A stretch of 64,000 bases of DNA from Flavobacteriaceae bacterium (GTDB taxonomy: Bacteria; Bacteroidota; Bacteroidia; Flavobacteriales; Flavobacteriaceae): positions 186,001 to 250,000 of the forward strand of contig NZMG01000039.1 in NCBI GenBank assembly GCA_002694465.1. The letters run 5' to 3'. Of the stretch, positions 18,456 to 27,777 are shown piece by piece. Position 1 is the first letter of the stretch, and every line of letters starts with the position of its first letter. A program made the translations under genes and the position numbers. The notes beneath the pieces were generated by a model, which was given only the letters and a program-made list of their open reading frames with translations, was not told the origin of the DNA and did no database searches.

Positions 18456-20330
18456 CCAAACTTTACGTACTACCACTTGTTTCTCCGAAGCACTGGGGTT
18501 TGGTTGTAGTTTTTGCCCTGGAGTAAAAGATTGGGTTAGTGCCTTTTCAATAACAAACTCTTTACCGTCTCTTTCTAAAACGACTTTAATTTCTGTCCCT
18601 GGAGACCACATAAACATATCTGTAAAGACCTGTTGGTTGTTTTCAAAAGTCAAGGCTGTTCCATTAACAGTTTTAAGTACATCTCCGGGCAGCACTCCAT
18701 TGTCATGCCAAAAGCTATTGTCCGCTACTGCTTCTGTAAATACAATGGTTCTTCTGGCTCTATTAGGAGCAAATATAAAAGCACCACTATTTTGAATATA
18801 ATTGGTTGTTACAGGAGCCTCTATTAGCTCTAAACCGGCTTTTTCAAAAAACTCAGAATAATTGATAGGCGTTGTCCCTACTACGTGCGCCTTCAAAAAA
18901 TTTCCAACAGAAGGGTAGGTCATTTGGGTAATTTCGGCAAGAATGGTATCATCGTTAAAAGGTTTATTCTTACCATATTTGTTTGATAATTCCTTCATTA
19001 AAGATAACATGCTTCGCTCTCCATTGCTTTCTTCGCGCATTAAAATGTCAATACACATTCCTATTAAAGCTCCTTTTTGATACACATTATAAAAGTTGGC
19101 TGCATAGGGCTGATCAAGAATATTTTCACTCATTTCTGTAAAACTCATGGTGTCATCCATACTCTTGGATATTTGAATTTTACTCATCATGGTTGCATAG
19201 TATTCTTCTTCAGACATTATTCCTTCATACACTTGAAAATGATATGCAAAATATTCGGTTATTCCTTCATACATCCAAAGGTGTTTTGAAAAAGTAGGAT
19301 TGTGGTAATCGAAATAATGTACGTCTTCACTATGCACACTCAAAGGTGTTACAATATGAAAGAATTCATGAGCCACTATATCAATCATCTCTTTTGACAG
19401 GGCTTCTTTGTTTGATTTTTCGGACAACACAACAAGGGTCGAGGTGTGATGTTCTAATGCGCCCATTCCTTTTGGGGAATCTTCACTTCCATCACTTAAA
19501 AAAAGAAAAATATCGTAGCGTGGGGTTGTGTTAATTTCTCCTAAGTATCTTTTCTGTCCTTGCATCATGGTAAACATGCTTTCTTTTAACGCTGCTGCTG
19601 TATGGACTTTATTTGGGGAGTATACGCTTAAAACAACTTTAATGCCACCTACCTGAAATTCTTCTACATCCAATTCGCCATAAAACATAGGATTATCTGT
19701 AATATCAAAGTAGCGGGGGGCAAAATAGCGGGTGGTAATACTTTTCCCATCGGCACTGGTTTCAGAACCTATTTCTTGTATCGCCGAAGAACGAACAAAT
19801 TCACTTGGAGCAGTAACCTCCAGTTTGTACTGTGCATTTTTTAAAGAATCGAAGTAGCCAATAAATCCGTGTAAATTCAACACGTAATTGGTAGGATCAA
19901 TATTGGTTCCAGCAGGAGAAAAAGGGTTTTCAGATCCAATATTTCCCGAAATTTCTGTATCGAAAGTGTCATTTACTTCGTATATAATTTTATCCAATTG
20001 AGATGCATTACTAATAGACCAAGAATTATCGTCTAATTTACTGGAAGGTAGTTCATTCCCTTTATAATCAATCGCCTTAAAGTTTTCAACATATCTTCCA
20101 AAATTACTCACCGAATACGTTCCTTGAACCACTTTTGGAATTCTGTAGATTTCAGTTTCTGTGGTAAATCGACCAGGGTTTATCACTACAGGAACTTTGT
20201 CATTAGTAACGTTTACTAGATTTAAACTAGTTTCAATAGGGTTTGAAACAGCTAAATCATTATTAGTAGTTTTTGTAGAAGTACAACCAATAAAAAAAAC
20301 TGAAATGGCAATCAGTAGAAAATGTCTCAT
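18444..20330 (-). CDS. M61 family metallopeptidase with PDZ domain, lipoprotein
   Basis: 628 residues from the ATG at 20330 (MRHFLLIAISVFFIGCTSTK, lipobox FIGC); an in-frame ATG at 20378 gives a poorer signal. The zinc motif HEFFH (His321, Glu322, His325) is followed by the aspartyl/Glu region WMYEGITEYFAYH, typical of the M61 glycyl-aminopeptidase family. A PDZ domain near residues 525-600 (NSFWHDNGVLPGDVLKTVNG) follows. It is probably exported and lipid-anchored. Together with the CMD-family and delta-60 genes it forms a run of closely spaced genes in one direction. Confidence 0.9.
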   Translation of the reverse strand: MRHFLLIAISVFFIGCTSTKTTNNDLAVSNPIETSLNLVNVTNDKVPVVINPGRFTTETEIYRIPKVVQGTYSVSNFGRYVENFKAIDYKGNELPSSKLDDNSWSISNASQLDKIIYEVNDTFDTEISGNIGSENPFSPAGTNIDPTNYVLNLHGFIGYFDSLKNAQYKLEVTAPSEFVRSSAIQEIGSETSADGKSITTRYFAPRYFDITDNPMFYGELDVEEFQVGGIKVVLSVYSPNKVHTAAALKESMFTMMQGQKRYLGEINTTPRYDIFLFLSDGSEDSPKGMGALEHHTSTLVVLSEKSNKEALSKEMIDIVAHEFFHIVTPLSVHSEDVHYFDYHNPTFSKHLWMYEGITEYFAYHFQVYEGIMSEEEYYATMMSKIQISKSMDDTMSFTEMSENILDQPYAANFYNVYQKGALIGMCIDILMREESNGERSMLSLMKELSNKYGKNKPFNDDTILAEITQMTYPSVGNFLKAHVVGTTPINYSEFFEKAGLELIEAPVTTNYIQNSGAFIFAPNRARRTIVFTEAVADNSFWHDNGVLPGDVLKTVNGTALTFENNQQVFTDMFMWSPGTEIKVVLERDGKEFVIEKALTQSFTPGQKLQPNPSASEKQVVVRKVWLKG

Positions 20331-20413
20331 AACTGGGATAAAATTGTTTCCCACAAAGATATTTTTTTTCAAATGCAAGAATCTTAAAATTTTACCAAAA
20401 GAAAAGTTAAGGT

Positions 20414-21004
20414 TTATAAGTGTTTACCCTTTTCCCAGCCGTGTTTTCCAAGATACTTTTCGCCACTTTCCACGGCGCCCTCCTCGATAGAGGTTCCCAT
20501 GCTATCGTTCCAGCGGTTGAGGTAACCAAAAAGTGAAATTACTCCTAGCATTTCCACAATTTCACCTTCGTTCCAATGTTCATATAGCCGTTTTTTAATG
20601 TCTTCGTCCACTTGATTTGGAACCAGACTTGCTTTTAACGAAAAATCCAACGCAGCGCGTTCGGCTTCACTAAAAGCAGGATGTGTTGGGTATTCCCAAA
20701 TATTATCCAGTTTTTCTTGTTCGGCACCATATCGTTCTGCTGCACGAATGGCGTGCGCTTGGCAATAGCGGCAACCTGTGGCGTTACTACTTACCCAAGC
20801 AATCATTCGTTTAAGGGCAGAAGTAACTCGACCTTCGTTTGCCATTACGGCTTTGTTGAGGTTTATGAATGCTTTGCTAATAGCAGGACGGCGCTGCATA
20901 GTAAGGACACTATTGGGGCAAAACCCGAGCGTTTCGTTAAAAAACTCGGCAAGTTGTTGGGTTTCTTTATCGTGTTCTGGAGAGAGGGGAGTGACTAAGG
21001 GCAT
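20414..21004 (-). CDS. Carboxymuconolactone decarboxylase/AhpD-like peroxidase-related protein
   Basis: 196 residues. The AhpD-type redox motif CRYCQAHAIRAAERYG (two cysteines and a histidine) lies near residue 78-93 in an all-helical fold. Proteins of this group reduce peroxides or act as alkylhydroperoxidase partners; the physiological substrate is unknown. Its start is one base after the stop of the delta-60 protein gene, so they are probably translated from one message. Confidence 0.85.
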   Translation of the reverse strand: MPLVTPLSPEHDKETQQLAEFFNETLGFCPNSVLTMQRRPAISKAFINLNKAVMANEGRVTSALKRMIAWVSSNATGCRYCQAHAIRAAERYGAEQEKLDNIWEYPTHPAFSEAERAALDFSLKASLVPNQVDEDIKKRLYEHWNEGEIVEMLGVISLFGYLNRWNDSMGTSIEEGAVESGEKYLGKHGWEKGKHL

Positions 21005-21005
21005 A

Positions 21006-22499
21006 TTATTTTTTAATAATTTTAAACGTTTGGTTTTGAATTTTTAAAAAGTAGATTCCTTTTTCTGAAGAAGAAATATCGATAATATCCTCTGCGCTTT
21101 CTAAAATTCCTTTTTTAATAATTTTCCCAGAAACATCTACTATTTCATACGTTGTGTTTTCCGAATTGAAAGTTAAGTTTTGAACGGTAAACTTTCCAGA
21201 GGTCGGGTTGGGAGTGACGATGAGATTTTTTGTTTCAAAATCTGATATGTTAAGTGGGTTGTTATTATGACGGGTAATTAGGATATCCTCATCACCATTA
21301 TACCACCAAGTAGAGCCAACGGTCACTATTTTTCCATCCTCTTGAAGAATAATTTTAGAACTCGTAAACTCTTCCATAAATTCATTAAAAGATGGGTCAT
21401 TAGAACCGTTTGAATAAAGTCTATATAAATGAAAGTACCCGCCTTCGAAACAATCTAAAATTTCGCCCGCTATTAATAATCTATTATTTCCTTGAATAAT
21501 GAAATGTTTCATAAGGAAACTTGATATAGAATTTAATAAAATTCCTTCATTACCAAAAGTGGAATCAAGCGTACCATCGGACAGATATCTTATAAAAAAA
21601 GTATAAAATTCACCCTCCCCAATTTCATGACAAATTCCGTAACTTCCTGCAACAACTATTTTATCTTCATTTGCAAAATCAAAAGAGGCCGAAGTAAATG
21701 GATATAAATCAAGATTATCAAAATTTATTAGACTAACTCCTTCACTTCCAAAACTTGTATCTAAATAACCTGTTGGGTTGAACTTCATTAATATCACATA
21801 TGAATTATCTGGGCTATTCCTCGTACCGATACAATAAATATTTCCAGAAGGGTCAAATTTCATCTGGCTTATTTGAAAAATTCCTCCAGCTGAAAAAGCT
21901 GAAGTTGCATATCCGTTCTCTCCAAAACTAGTATCTAAAGTTCCATCAGGAAAATAATGAATTAAAGTAATTTCGTTGGTATTTGAATGTTGAACAAACA
22001 TCAATGAGCCATCATTTAATTGAATCATGTTGGATATTTCAACATTATCAAGCTCTAATAAACCATTATTTCCAAAGGTTGGATCTACTATTCCGTTTTG
22101 CATAAATTTTACAACGGTAAAAGTGAAATTAGGGCTAATTCCAAAATTCCCAGCAGCATAAATATAATTTGAAGAATCAATAAATAAATAATCAAAAGAA
22201 TTTACTCCACTCCCAAAATCAGCTGTTACTTTTCCATTGTCTCCAAAGGCAGTATCAATATCTCCATTCGGCAAATACCTTGCAAGCAATGGGAAATAAT
22301 CTTCATGATTTGAACTAGTAAGCCCAGAAACCAATATTTTATGATCAGCTTGTTCAACAATAGACAAACCTACATCAATATTGTTGTCAAAGTCTGTTAT
22401 GACAATTCCATTATCCCCAAATGAAGTATCTAAACTCCCATCTTGAGCAGACAAAACCCCTGTAAGGAAACACAAAAGCATAAAGTATTTTTTTTTCAT
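21006..22499 (-). CDS. Delta-60 repeat secreted protein with T9SS type A sorting signal
   Basis: 497 residues with a signal peptide (MKKKYFMLLCFLTGVLSAQ). The body holds about seven delta-60 repeats of about 55 residues built on the pattern DxSFGxxG (DTSFGDNGI, DTAFGDNGK, DPTFGNNGL, DTSFGENGY, DTSFGSEGV, DSTFGNEGI), which fold into a propeller. The C-terminal 75 residues from LIVTPNPTSGKFTVQNL to FKIIKK are a T9SS type A sorting domain. It is probably secreted or attached to the cell surface; its ligand is unknown. Confidence 0.92.
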   Translation of the reverse strand: MKKKYFMLLCFLTGVLSAQDGSLDTSFGDNGIVITDFDNNIDVGLSIVEQADHKILVSGLTSSNHEDYFPLLARYLPNGDIDTAFGDNGKVTADFGSGVNSFDYLFIDSSNYIYAAGNFGISPNFTFTVVKFMQNGIVDPTFGNNGLLELDNVEISNMIQLNDGSLMFVQHSNTNEITLIHYFPDGTLDTSFGENGYATSAFSAGGIFQISQMKFDPSGNIYCIGTRNSPDNSYVILMKFNPTGYLDTSFGSEGVSLINFDNLDLYPFTSASFDFANEDKIVVAGSYGICHEIGEGEFYTFFIRYLSDGTLDSTFGNEGILLNSISSFLMKHFIIQGNNRLLIAGEILDCFEGGYFHLYRLYSNGSNDPSFNEFMEEFTSSKIILQEDGKIVTVGSTWWYNGDEDILITRHNNNPLNISDFETKNLIVTPNPTSGKFTVQNLTFNSENTTYEIVDVSGKIIKKGILESAEDIIDISSSEKGIYFLKIQNQTFKIIKK

Positions 22500-22636
22500 C
22501 TCATTAAAACTTAAAAATTCACGGGGAGTATGTTAGTTACAAGATACACAATTTTTGAAAATGGAAACTGTATTCATTTTCTCGAAATTCGTACCTTTAC
22601 ACTTTAGCTTCCCACAAATTTAGTTACATTAAAAGT

Positions 22637-24328
22637 ATGCGTTGGACCCTTTTACCGAAACCGGAAAAAGAGAAAGTTGACCATTTAGCCCAAGCCTTGG
22701 GGGTGGAGCCTTTTGTTGCCACTTTATTGGTGCAACGGGGCATTGAAACTTTTGAAGAAGCCAAAAAATTCTTTCGCCCTAGTCTTGATGACCTCCATAA
22801 TCCTTATCTAATGAAGGATATGGACAAAGCTGTTGTCCGAATTGAAAAGGCCATTGAAAACCAAGAAAACATTTTAATCTACGGCGACTACGACGTAGAT
22901 GGGACGACCTCCGTGGCATTGCTATCTTCTTATCTAAAAACCTACTACCCTAATGTCGCAACCTATATTCCGGATAGGTACGATGAGGGCTACGGAATTT
23001 CCTATCAAGGAATTGATTTTGCAGAGGACAACGGATTTAGCTTAATCATTGCCCTCGATTGTGGGATTAAGGCTATTGAAAAAGTAGCCTATGCTTCAGA
23101 AAAAGGGATTGATTTTATTATATGTGACCATCACCGCCCAGGGGGAGAAATACCAAAAGCGGTAGCCGTATTAGACCCAAAAAGAGACGATTGCGAGTAC
23201 CCCTACAAAGAGCTGTGTGGGTGCGGGGTTGGGTTTAAACTCATTCAGGCATTGGCGCAAAACCGAGGTCAAAAAACAGAAGATTTACTCTTGTATTTAG
23301 ATTTAGTGGCTACGGCTATTGGTGCCGATATTGTCCCCATCACTGGGGAAAATAGGATTCTAGCACATTATGGGTTAAAAGTGATTAATGCCAATCCGCG
23401 AACGGGCTTTAAGGCCATTCTAAAACAAGTAAAAAAGGAAACCCTCACCATTACCGATGTCGTTTTTATCATTGCTCCTCGTATTAATGCAGCGGGACGG
23501 ATGAAACACGGAAATCATGCAGTGACGCTGTTAACCGAAACTGATATCAACAAGGCAGCCGAATATGCTGTGGAAATTGAAGCATTTAATACTGAAAGAA
23601 AGGAAACCGATCAGCTAATTACCGAAGAGGCACTTCAGCAAATTATTGAAAACAAAGAGGAAAACCGAATGACGACCGTGGTTTATAAAGACTCTTGGCA
23701 CAAGGGTGTGATTGGGATTGTGGCTTCACGATTAACCGAAACGTATTATCGGCCTACCTTGGTTTTTACCAAAAATGGAGACACACTGTCGGCTTCGGCA
23801 CGTTCGGTAAAAGGATTTGACGTGTATAATGCCTTAGAAGGGTGTTCAGAATATATAGAACAGTTTGGAGGGCATAAATATGCTGCTGGGCTTACTTTAT
23901 TCGAAAAAGATTTTGAAAACCTTAAAAAGGCTTTTGAAAAAGTAGTTTCAGAAACCATTGACCCAAGTTTGCTAACCCCCGAGCTTAAAATTGATGCTGA
24001 AATCGACTTTAACGACATCACTCCTAAATTCTACCGACTTTTAAAACAATTTGCTCCCTTTGGCCCGGGAAACATGACCCCAGTTTTTATGACTAAAAAT
24101 GTAAAGGATGTGGGGTACGGAAAAACAGTGGGCGAAGACAAAACCCATTTACGATTGGTTATGAAGCAAGGTAATTCCAATCCATATACGGGAATTGGTT
24201 TTGGCATGGCAGAAAAAGAAGAAATTGCTTGTCATGGAAAGCCCTTTAAAATAGCCTATGTTATTGATGAAAACGAATGGCAAGGGAACGTGAGCCTTCA
24301 GTTGCGAATAAAAGACATTAAGGAGTAA
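22637..24328 (+). CDS. recJ: Single-stranded-DNA-specific 5'-3' exonuclease RecJ
   Basis: 563 residues. The DHH-family motifs are clear: IYGDYDVDGTTSVALL (about 76-91), IALDCG, ICDHHRPG near 160 and ARINAAGRM near 284. DHHA1 and OB domains fill the C-terminal half (SARSVKGFDVYNAL, QFGGHKYAAGLTL). It degrades single-stranded DNA in recombination and mismatch repair. The length matches RecJ. It converges with lpxH, overlapping it by 11 bases. Confidence 0.96.
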   Translation: MRWTLLPKPEKEKVDHLAQALGVEPFVATLLVQRGIETFEEAKKFFRPSLDDLHNPYLMKDMDKAVVRIEKAIENQENILIYGDYDVDGTTSVALLSSYLKTYYPNVATYIPDRYDEGYGISYQGIDFAEDNGFSLIIALDCGIKAIEKVAYASEKGIDFIICDHHRPGGEIPKAVAVLDPKRDDCEYPYKELCGCGVGFKLIQALAQNRGQKTEDLLLYLDLVATAIGADIVPITGENRILAHYGLKVINANPRTGFKAILKQVKKETLTITDVVFIIAPRINAAGRMKHGNHAVTLLTETDINKAAEYAVEIEAFNTERKETDQLITEEALQQIIENKEENRMTTVVYKDSWHKGVIGIVASRLTETYYRPTLVFTKNGDTLSASARSVKGFDVYNALEGCSEYIEQFGGHKYAAGLTLFEKDFENLKKAFEKVVSETIDPSLLTPELKIDAEIDFNDITPKFYRLLKQFAPFGPGNMTPVFMTKNVKDVGYGKTVGEDKTHLRLVMKQGNSNPYTGIGFGMAEKEEIACHGKPFKIAYVIDENEWQGNVSLQLRIKDIKE

Positions 24329-25076
24329 ATTCTTTCAGCTCAAAAGTGGTTCCGTCAAAAACCCCATAGGTGTAATGATTAATCCAATCGCCTAAATTAA
24401 AATAGGTGGATTGTTCTCCTACCTCAATTTTCATAGGTAGATGGCGGTGCCCAAACACAAAATAATCGTAGTGCTTTTCCTCCAATTTCCGTTTGGAATA
24501 AAGGGCGAGCCACTCTTTATCTTCGCCTAAAAATTGTCGATCTTCGTCCCCAGAAATTAATTTATTTTTTACAGAAAGGTATTGTGCCAATCGCATGCCC
24601 CAATCAGGATGTAACCAACGGTACAACCACTTTGAAAAAGGATTGATAAACACCTTTTTCATGCGTTTGTAACCCTTATCTCCAGGACCTTTTCCGTCGC
24701 CGTGGCCAATTAAAAATGTTTTGTTGTTAAATGTGAATTCTTTTACATCACGATATACGGGAATATTCAGTTCTTTTTCAAAATAATCGTGCATCCAAAG
24801 ATCGTGGTTTCCAACAAAGAAATAAATAGGAATACCACTATCGCTAATTTCGGCAAGTTTTCCAAGTACGCGGACAAATCCTTTAGGAACCACCGTTTTG
24901 TATTCGAACCAAAAATCGAATAGATCCCCCAGCAAAAAAATGGCTGCCGCATCGTCCTTTACTGCATCTAGCCAAGCCACAAACTTTTTTTCACGAGGCA
25001 AACTTTCAGAAGGCGTAGGAGCCCCTAAATGATTGTCGCTTGAAAAGTATATTTTTTTACCTGCGGGTAGTTGCAT
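24318..25076 (-). CDS. lpxH: UDP-2,3-diacylglucosamine diphosphatase
   Basis: 252 residues, a calcineurin-like phosphoesterase. The metal ligands are seen in SSDNHLGAP, LLGDLFDFWFEY, VGNHDLWMHDY, IGHGDGKG and FGHRHLP. It hydrolyses UDP-2,3-diacylglucosamine to lipid X in lipid A synthesis, at the cytoplasmic face of the inner membrane. It lies 26 bases downstream of queD in the same direction. A TATCTTTA sequence on the minus strand lies only a few bases upstream of the ATG, which would give a very short leader if it is a promoter. Confidence 0.88.
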   Translation of the reverse strand: MQLPAGKKIYFSSDNHLGAPTPSESLPREKKFVAWLDAVKDDAAAIFLLGDLFDFWFEYKTVVPKGFVRVLGKLAEISDSGIPIYFFVGNHDLWMHDYFEKELNIPVYRDVKEFTFNNKTFLIGHGDGKGPGDKGYKRMKKVFINPFSKWLYRWLHPDWGMRLAQYLSVKNKLISGDEDRQFLGEDKEWLALYSKRKLEEKHYDYFVFGHRHLPMKIEVGEQSTYFNLGDWINHYTYGVFDGTTFELKEFTP

Positions 25077-25102
25077 GGGATAAAGATAACTAAAATGGGG
25101 TT

Positions 25103-25552
25103 TTAATTATCATGGGCAAACCATTCGGCATAACTGGTTTCAGTTTCTTGTAGTTTTAGGGAATGAAGCGTAATGTTTTTTGGCAATCTTGCTTTAATTT
25201 TTTCAGCAAAATCAATCACCATCATTTCGCTCGTGGGCTGGTAATCGACCAAAAGAACATTATGGCCCCGTTGTGAAAGTTCTTTTGCCAACTCAACGTG
25301 TGGGGTATTTTTATTAAAAACGGTGGCGTGGTCAAATACATCTACAATTTCTTCCTTGACAATCTTTTTTAAATCACTAAAATCGATGACCATGCCAAAT
25401 TTTACATGCGAAGAATCTTCAATGGGGTTTCCAATGACCGTTACCGAAAGTTTGTAGCTATGCCCGTGTACATTGCGGCATTTACCATCATATCCGTAGA
25501 GCGCGTGACCGGTTTCAAATGAAAATTGTTTTGTAATTCTAATCGTTCCCAT
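25103..25552 (-). CDS. queD: 6-carboxytetrahydropterin synthase
   Basis: 149 residues of the QueD/PTPS fold. Zinc ligands are in FETGHALYG and CRNVHGHSYKL; the catalytic Cys lies in GKCRNVHGH and the catalytic acid region is near SLKLQETETSYAEW at the C-terminus. It makes 6-carboxy-tetrahydropterin from dihydroneopterin triphosphate, the first committed step to preQ0 and queuosine. No other queuosine genes are in the window. Confidence 0.93.
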   Translation of the reverse strand: MGTIRITKQFSFETGHALYGYDGKCRNVHGHSYKLSVTVIGNPIEDSSHVKFGMVIDFSDLKKIVKEEIVDVFDHATVFNKNTPHVELAKELSQRGHNVLLVDYQPTSEMMVIDFAEKIKARLPKNITLHSLKLQETETSYAEWFAHDN

Positions 25553-25559
25553 AGGGCAT

Positions 25560-25567
25560 CAAAGATA
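25560..25567 (-). promoter_or_regulatory. Candidate -7 box (TATCTTTG) for queD
   Basis: TATCTTTG on the minus strand fits TAnnTTTG, the Bacteroidota -7 consensus. It ends only 7 bases before the queD ATG (25552), so the transcript would be almost leaderless. No TTG at the usual -33 distance was seen, so the call is tentative. Confidence 0.4.
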
Positions 25568-25591
25568 CAGTATTTTCGATTTAATTATTTT

Positions 25592-25624
25592 TTGAAAAAG
25601 ATGTTGTTTTTGCGATTATATTTG
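25592..25624 (+). promoter_or_regulatory. Bacteroidota-type promoter for the 2OG-Fe(II) oxygenase gene
   Basis: TTG at 25592-25594 and TATATTTG at 25617-25624 (a perfect TAnnTTTG) are separated by 22 bases, within the 17-23 reported for flavobacteria. The start codon is at 25644, giving a leader of about 12-15 bases. The queD promoter lies back to back on the other strand. Confidence 0.65.
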
Positions 25625-25643
25625 CGGGCTTTTTTAAAACGTT

Positions 25644-26279
25644 ATGGAGGTAGAATTATACGAGCAATTAGACTTTGTTGAGAATCCATTGTTCGAATCT
25701 ATTATTGAAGACCTGATGCAACAACAGTATAGTGTTGTAGACAACTTTTTTCCCGAAGCGGAGGTTATAGCATTGCGCACTAATTTAATTGCAAAATATG
25801 AGGCCGATCGTTTTAAAAAATCGGCTATAGGGAGTCGGGTAAATGAAGAAATTGATAAAACCATTCGAGGGGATTTTATTTTATGGATTGACGAAACCAA
25901 AACGGATGTGATAGAGCAGTTATTTTTTCAGAAAATTAATGAATTAGTGTCTTACCTCAATAGGACATGTTTTATGGGGATTCTTCAAAAGGAGTTTCAT
26001 TACGCCATCTATCCCGAAGGGACCTTTTATAAAAGACATTTAGATACTTTTCAAAATGATGATAGAAGAAAACTTTCTATTGTGTGCTATTTAAATGAAG
26101 CCAATTGGCCCAAGGAAAATGGTGGGGAACTCACACTTTATCTTGAAGAAAAGCCACTTGATTTGTTGCCTCTGCCTGGTCGTATCGTCATTTTTGAAAG
26201 TCAAGTTTTGGAGCACGAAGTGAAAGTTGTAAAAGCTTCAGAAAGATTAAGCATTACAGGCTGGCTTAAAACCCGCTAA
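25644..26279 (+). CDS. 2-oxoglutarate/Fe(II)-dependent oxygenase family protein
   Basis: 211 residues of the prolyl-hydroxylase-like 2OG-Fe(II) fold. The iron triad is HLD (in FYKRHLDTFQNDDRRKL) and a later His in VLEHEVKVV, with the 2OG-binding Arg in SERLSITGWLK. The region NGGELTLYLEE is the usual strand between. It hydroxylates an unknown protein or small molecule. It converges on the MATE gene with no gap between stop codons and is preceded by a good promoter. Confidence 0.85.
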   Translation: MEVELYEQLDFVENPLFESIIEDLMQQQYSVVDNFFPEAEVIALRTNLIAKYEADRFKKSAIGSRVNEEIDKTIRGDFILWIDETKTDVIEQLFFQKINELVSYLNRTCFMGILQKEFHYAIYPEGTFYKRHLDTFQNDDRRKLSIVCYLNEANWPKENGGELTLYLEEKPLDLLPLPGRIVIFESQVLEHEVKVVKASERLSITGWLKTR

Positions 26280-27620
26280 TTATTCTTTAGCCAGCGGAAG
26301 GTATTTTCGGTAAAACTTTATCATTAATGCAACGGCTCTGTAGGCAATCCAAGTAAGGATGGCAAACCAAATGCCAATAAGTCCCCAATCCATATATATA
26401 GATAGATATAAAAATGGGATAAAACCCACTATTGTGGCTCCCAAAAGGACATTTCTTAAATACGCCATTTCACCCAATCCTTTAAAAACAGCATCCAAAG
26501 TAAAAGCAATAGCATTGAGTGGTTGACTAATAATAACCATAAAAAACATTCCATAAAAAACGGTAAGTACAGCTGTATCCTTTATAAAAATACTCCCGAT
26601 GGGTTTATAGAAAATTATACATAGTATAGCAAGCAAGCACGCGACAAGGAGATTATAGATGGTTACTTTTTTTGTGAGTTTCCAGAGCGTTTTATATTCT
26701 TTGGCACCTAATAACCGTCCGCCTAAAATATTTCCAGCAGCGCCATAACCATCAATAAAAAAAGCTGTAAAAAGCCAAATATTTATGGCAATGGCATGGG
26801 CTGCAATAAACTCTTTTCCTAACGCCGTTGCTTCTCTTACAGCTAGCATCAAAGCAGCATTTAGTGCAATAGAGCGAATAAATAAATTAAAACTCATGCT
26901 AACTAGTCGAGAAATTTCTGGATGAAGCGGAAAACGAAGTTTCAAGGATGTATTTGTTTTGGTAAGTACAAGAATTAACGCCAGCAGCGCCATGATGCTT
27001 TGTGCCATAAGACTCGCCCAAGCGGCACCTTTTATTCCCATGGCAGGAATAAACTCATCTATACCATAGACTAAAGCAAAGTCTAATCCTATATTTATTG
27101 TGGCGCCAACAATGGCAATAGTCATAGGCCAAAGGGTGTTTTGAAGTCCTCTAAAAATTCCAAAAACGGCAAAGGTGAATAAGGTTAACGGAAATCCCCA
27201 AACCCGAATATTATAATAATCAATACTAAACTGAAGAATTAATCCTTCGGCGTTGAGTAATCTAAAAATTTCTTCCACAAAGAAATAGGTAGAGAATAAA
27301 ACAATAACACTGAGTATAATATTAAAATAAATGGCTTGCGCAGGAAAGTTTTTAATGTCTTCAATTTTTCCTGCACCCAAATTCTGGGCAATTATGGTAG
27401 CAATGGCACTCCGTGTTTGCGCCAATACCCAAATTAATGTAGAAAGGAAAAACCCCACAACCCCCACTGCGGCAAGGGATTCGGTGCCATATTCAGGAAT
27501 ATTTCCCACCACAGCAGCATCGGTAGTAGAAAGTATAGGCTCGGCAATACCCGCAATAATGGCGGGAATAGCCAATTGCTGAATGCGTTTAAAGGAGATA
27601 TTTGTTGTTGAAAGTGACAA
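26280..27620 (-). CDS. MATE family efflux transporter (DinF-like)
   Basis: 446 residues with 12 hydrophobic segments. It begins with the MATE pattern IQQLAIPAIIAGIAEPIL...TTDAAVVG and has the internal repeat QSIMALLALIL... and second-half helices with ATALGKEFIAAHAIA. It exports drugs or metabolites across the inner membrane with Na+ or H+ exchange. The substrate cannot be told. DinF-like placement follows the N-terminal helix sequence and is only moderately certain. Confidence 0.9.
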   Translation of the reverse strand: MSLSTTNISFKRIQQLAIPAIIAGIAEPILSTTDAAVVGNIPEYGTESLAAVGVVGFFLSTLIWVLAQTRSAIATIIAQNLGAGKIEDIKNFPAQAIYFNIILSVIVLFSTYFFVEEIFRLLNAEGLILQFSIDYYNIRVWGFPLTLFTFAVFGIFRGLQNTLWPMTIAIVGATINIGLDFALVYGIDEFIPAMGIKGAAWASLMAQSIMALLALILVLTKTNTSLKLRFPLHPEISRLVSMSFNLFIRSIALNAALMLAVREATALGKEFIAAHAIAINIWLFTAFFIDGYGAAGNILGGRLLGAKEYKTLWKLTKKVTIYNLLVACLLAILCIIFYKPIGSIFIKDTAVLTVFYGMFFMVIISQPLNAIAFTLDAVFKGLGEMAYLRNVLLGATIVGFIPFLYLSIYMDWGLIGIWFAILTWIAYRAVALMIKFYRKYLPLAKE

Positions 27621-27732
27621 GAGACAAAATTACTAATTACGATTCAATAGAAGTTTGAAAAAGATGTCGCAATTGAGACCGACTATAAAAAAGCAGTATC
27701 TTTAATAGCTAATACGCTATGAAAATTAAAAT

Positions 27733-27749
27733 AGAATAGATTCTATTCT
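27733..27749. promoter_or_regulatory. 17-bp palindromic operator-like sequence upstream of the T9SS type B gene
   Basis: AGAATAGA (27733-27740) and TCTATTCT (27742-27749) are perfect inverted repeats around one base, 29 bases upstream of the start at 27778 and about 110 bases upstream of the divergent MATE gene. This spacing suits a dimeric regulator, but no regulator is identified. Confidence 0.4.
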
Positions 27750-27777
27750 TTCCGCTTTGTAATTTGTTATTTCAGAA

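Noticed and set aside
21006..22499. Regular repeats as a CRISPR-like array
   Set aside because: They are in-frame delta-60 protein repeats of a secreted protein.
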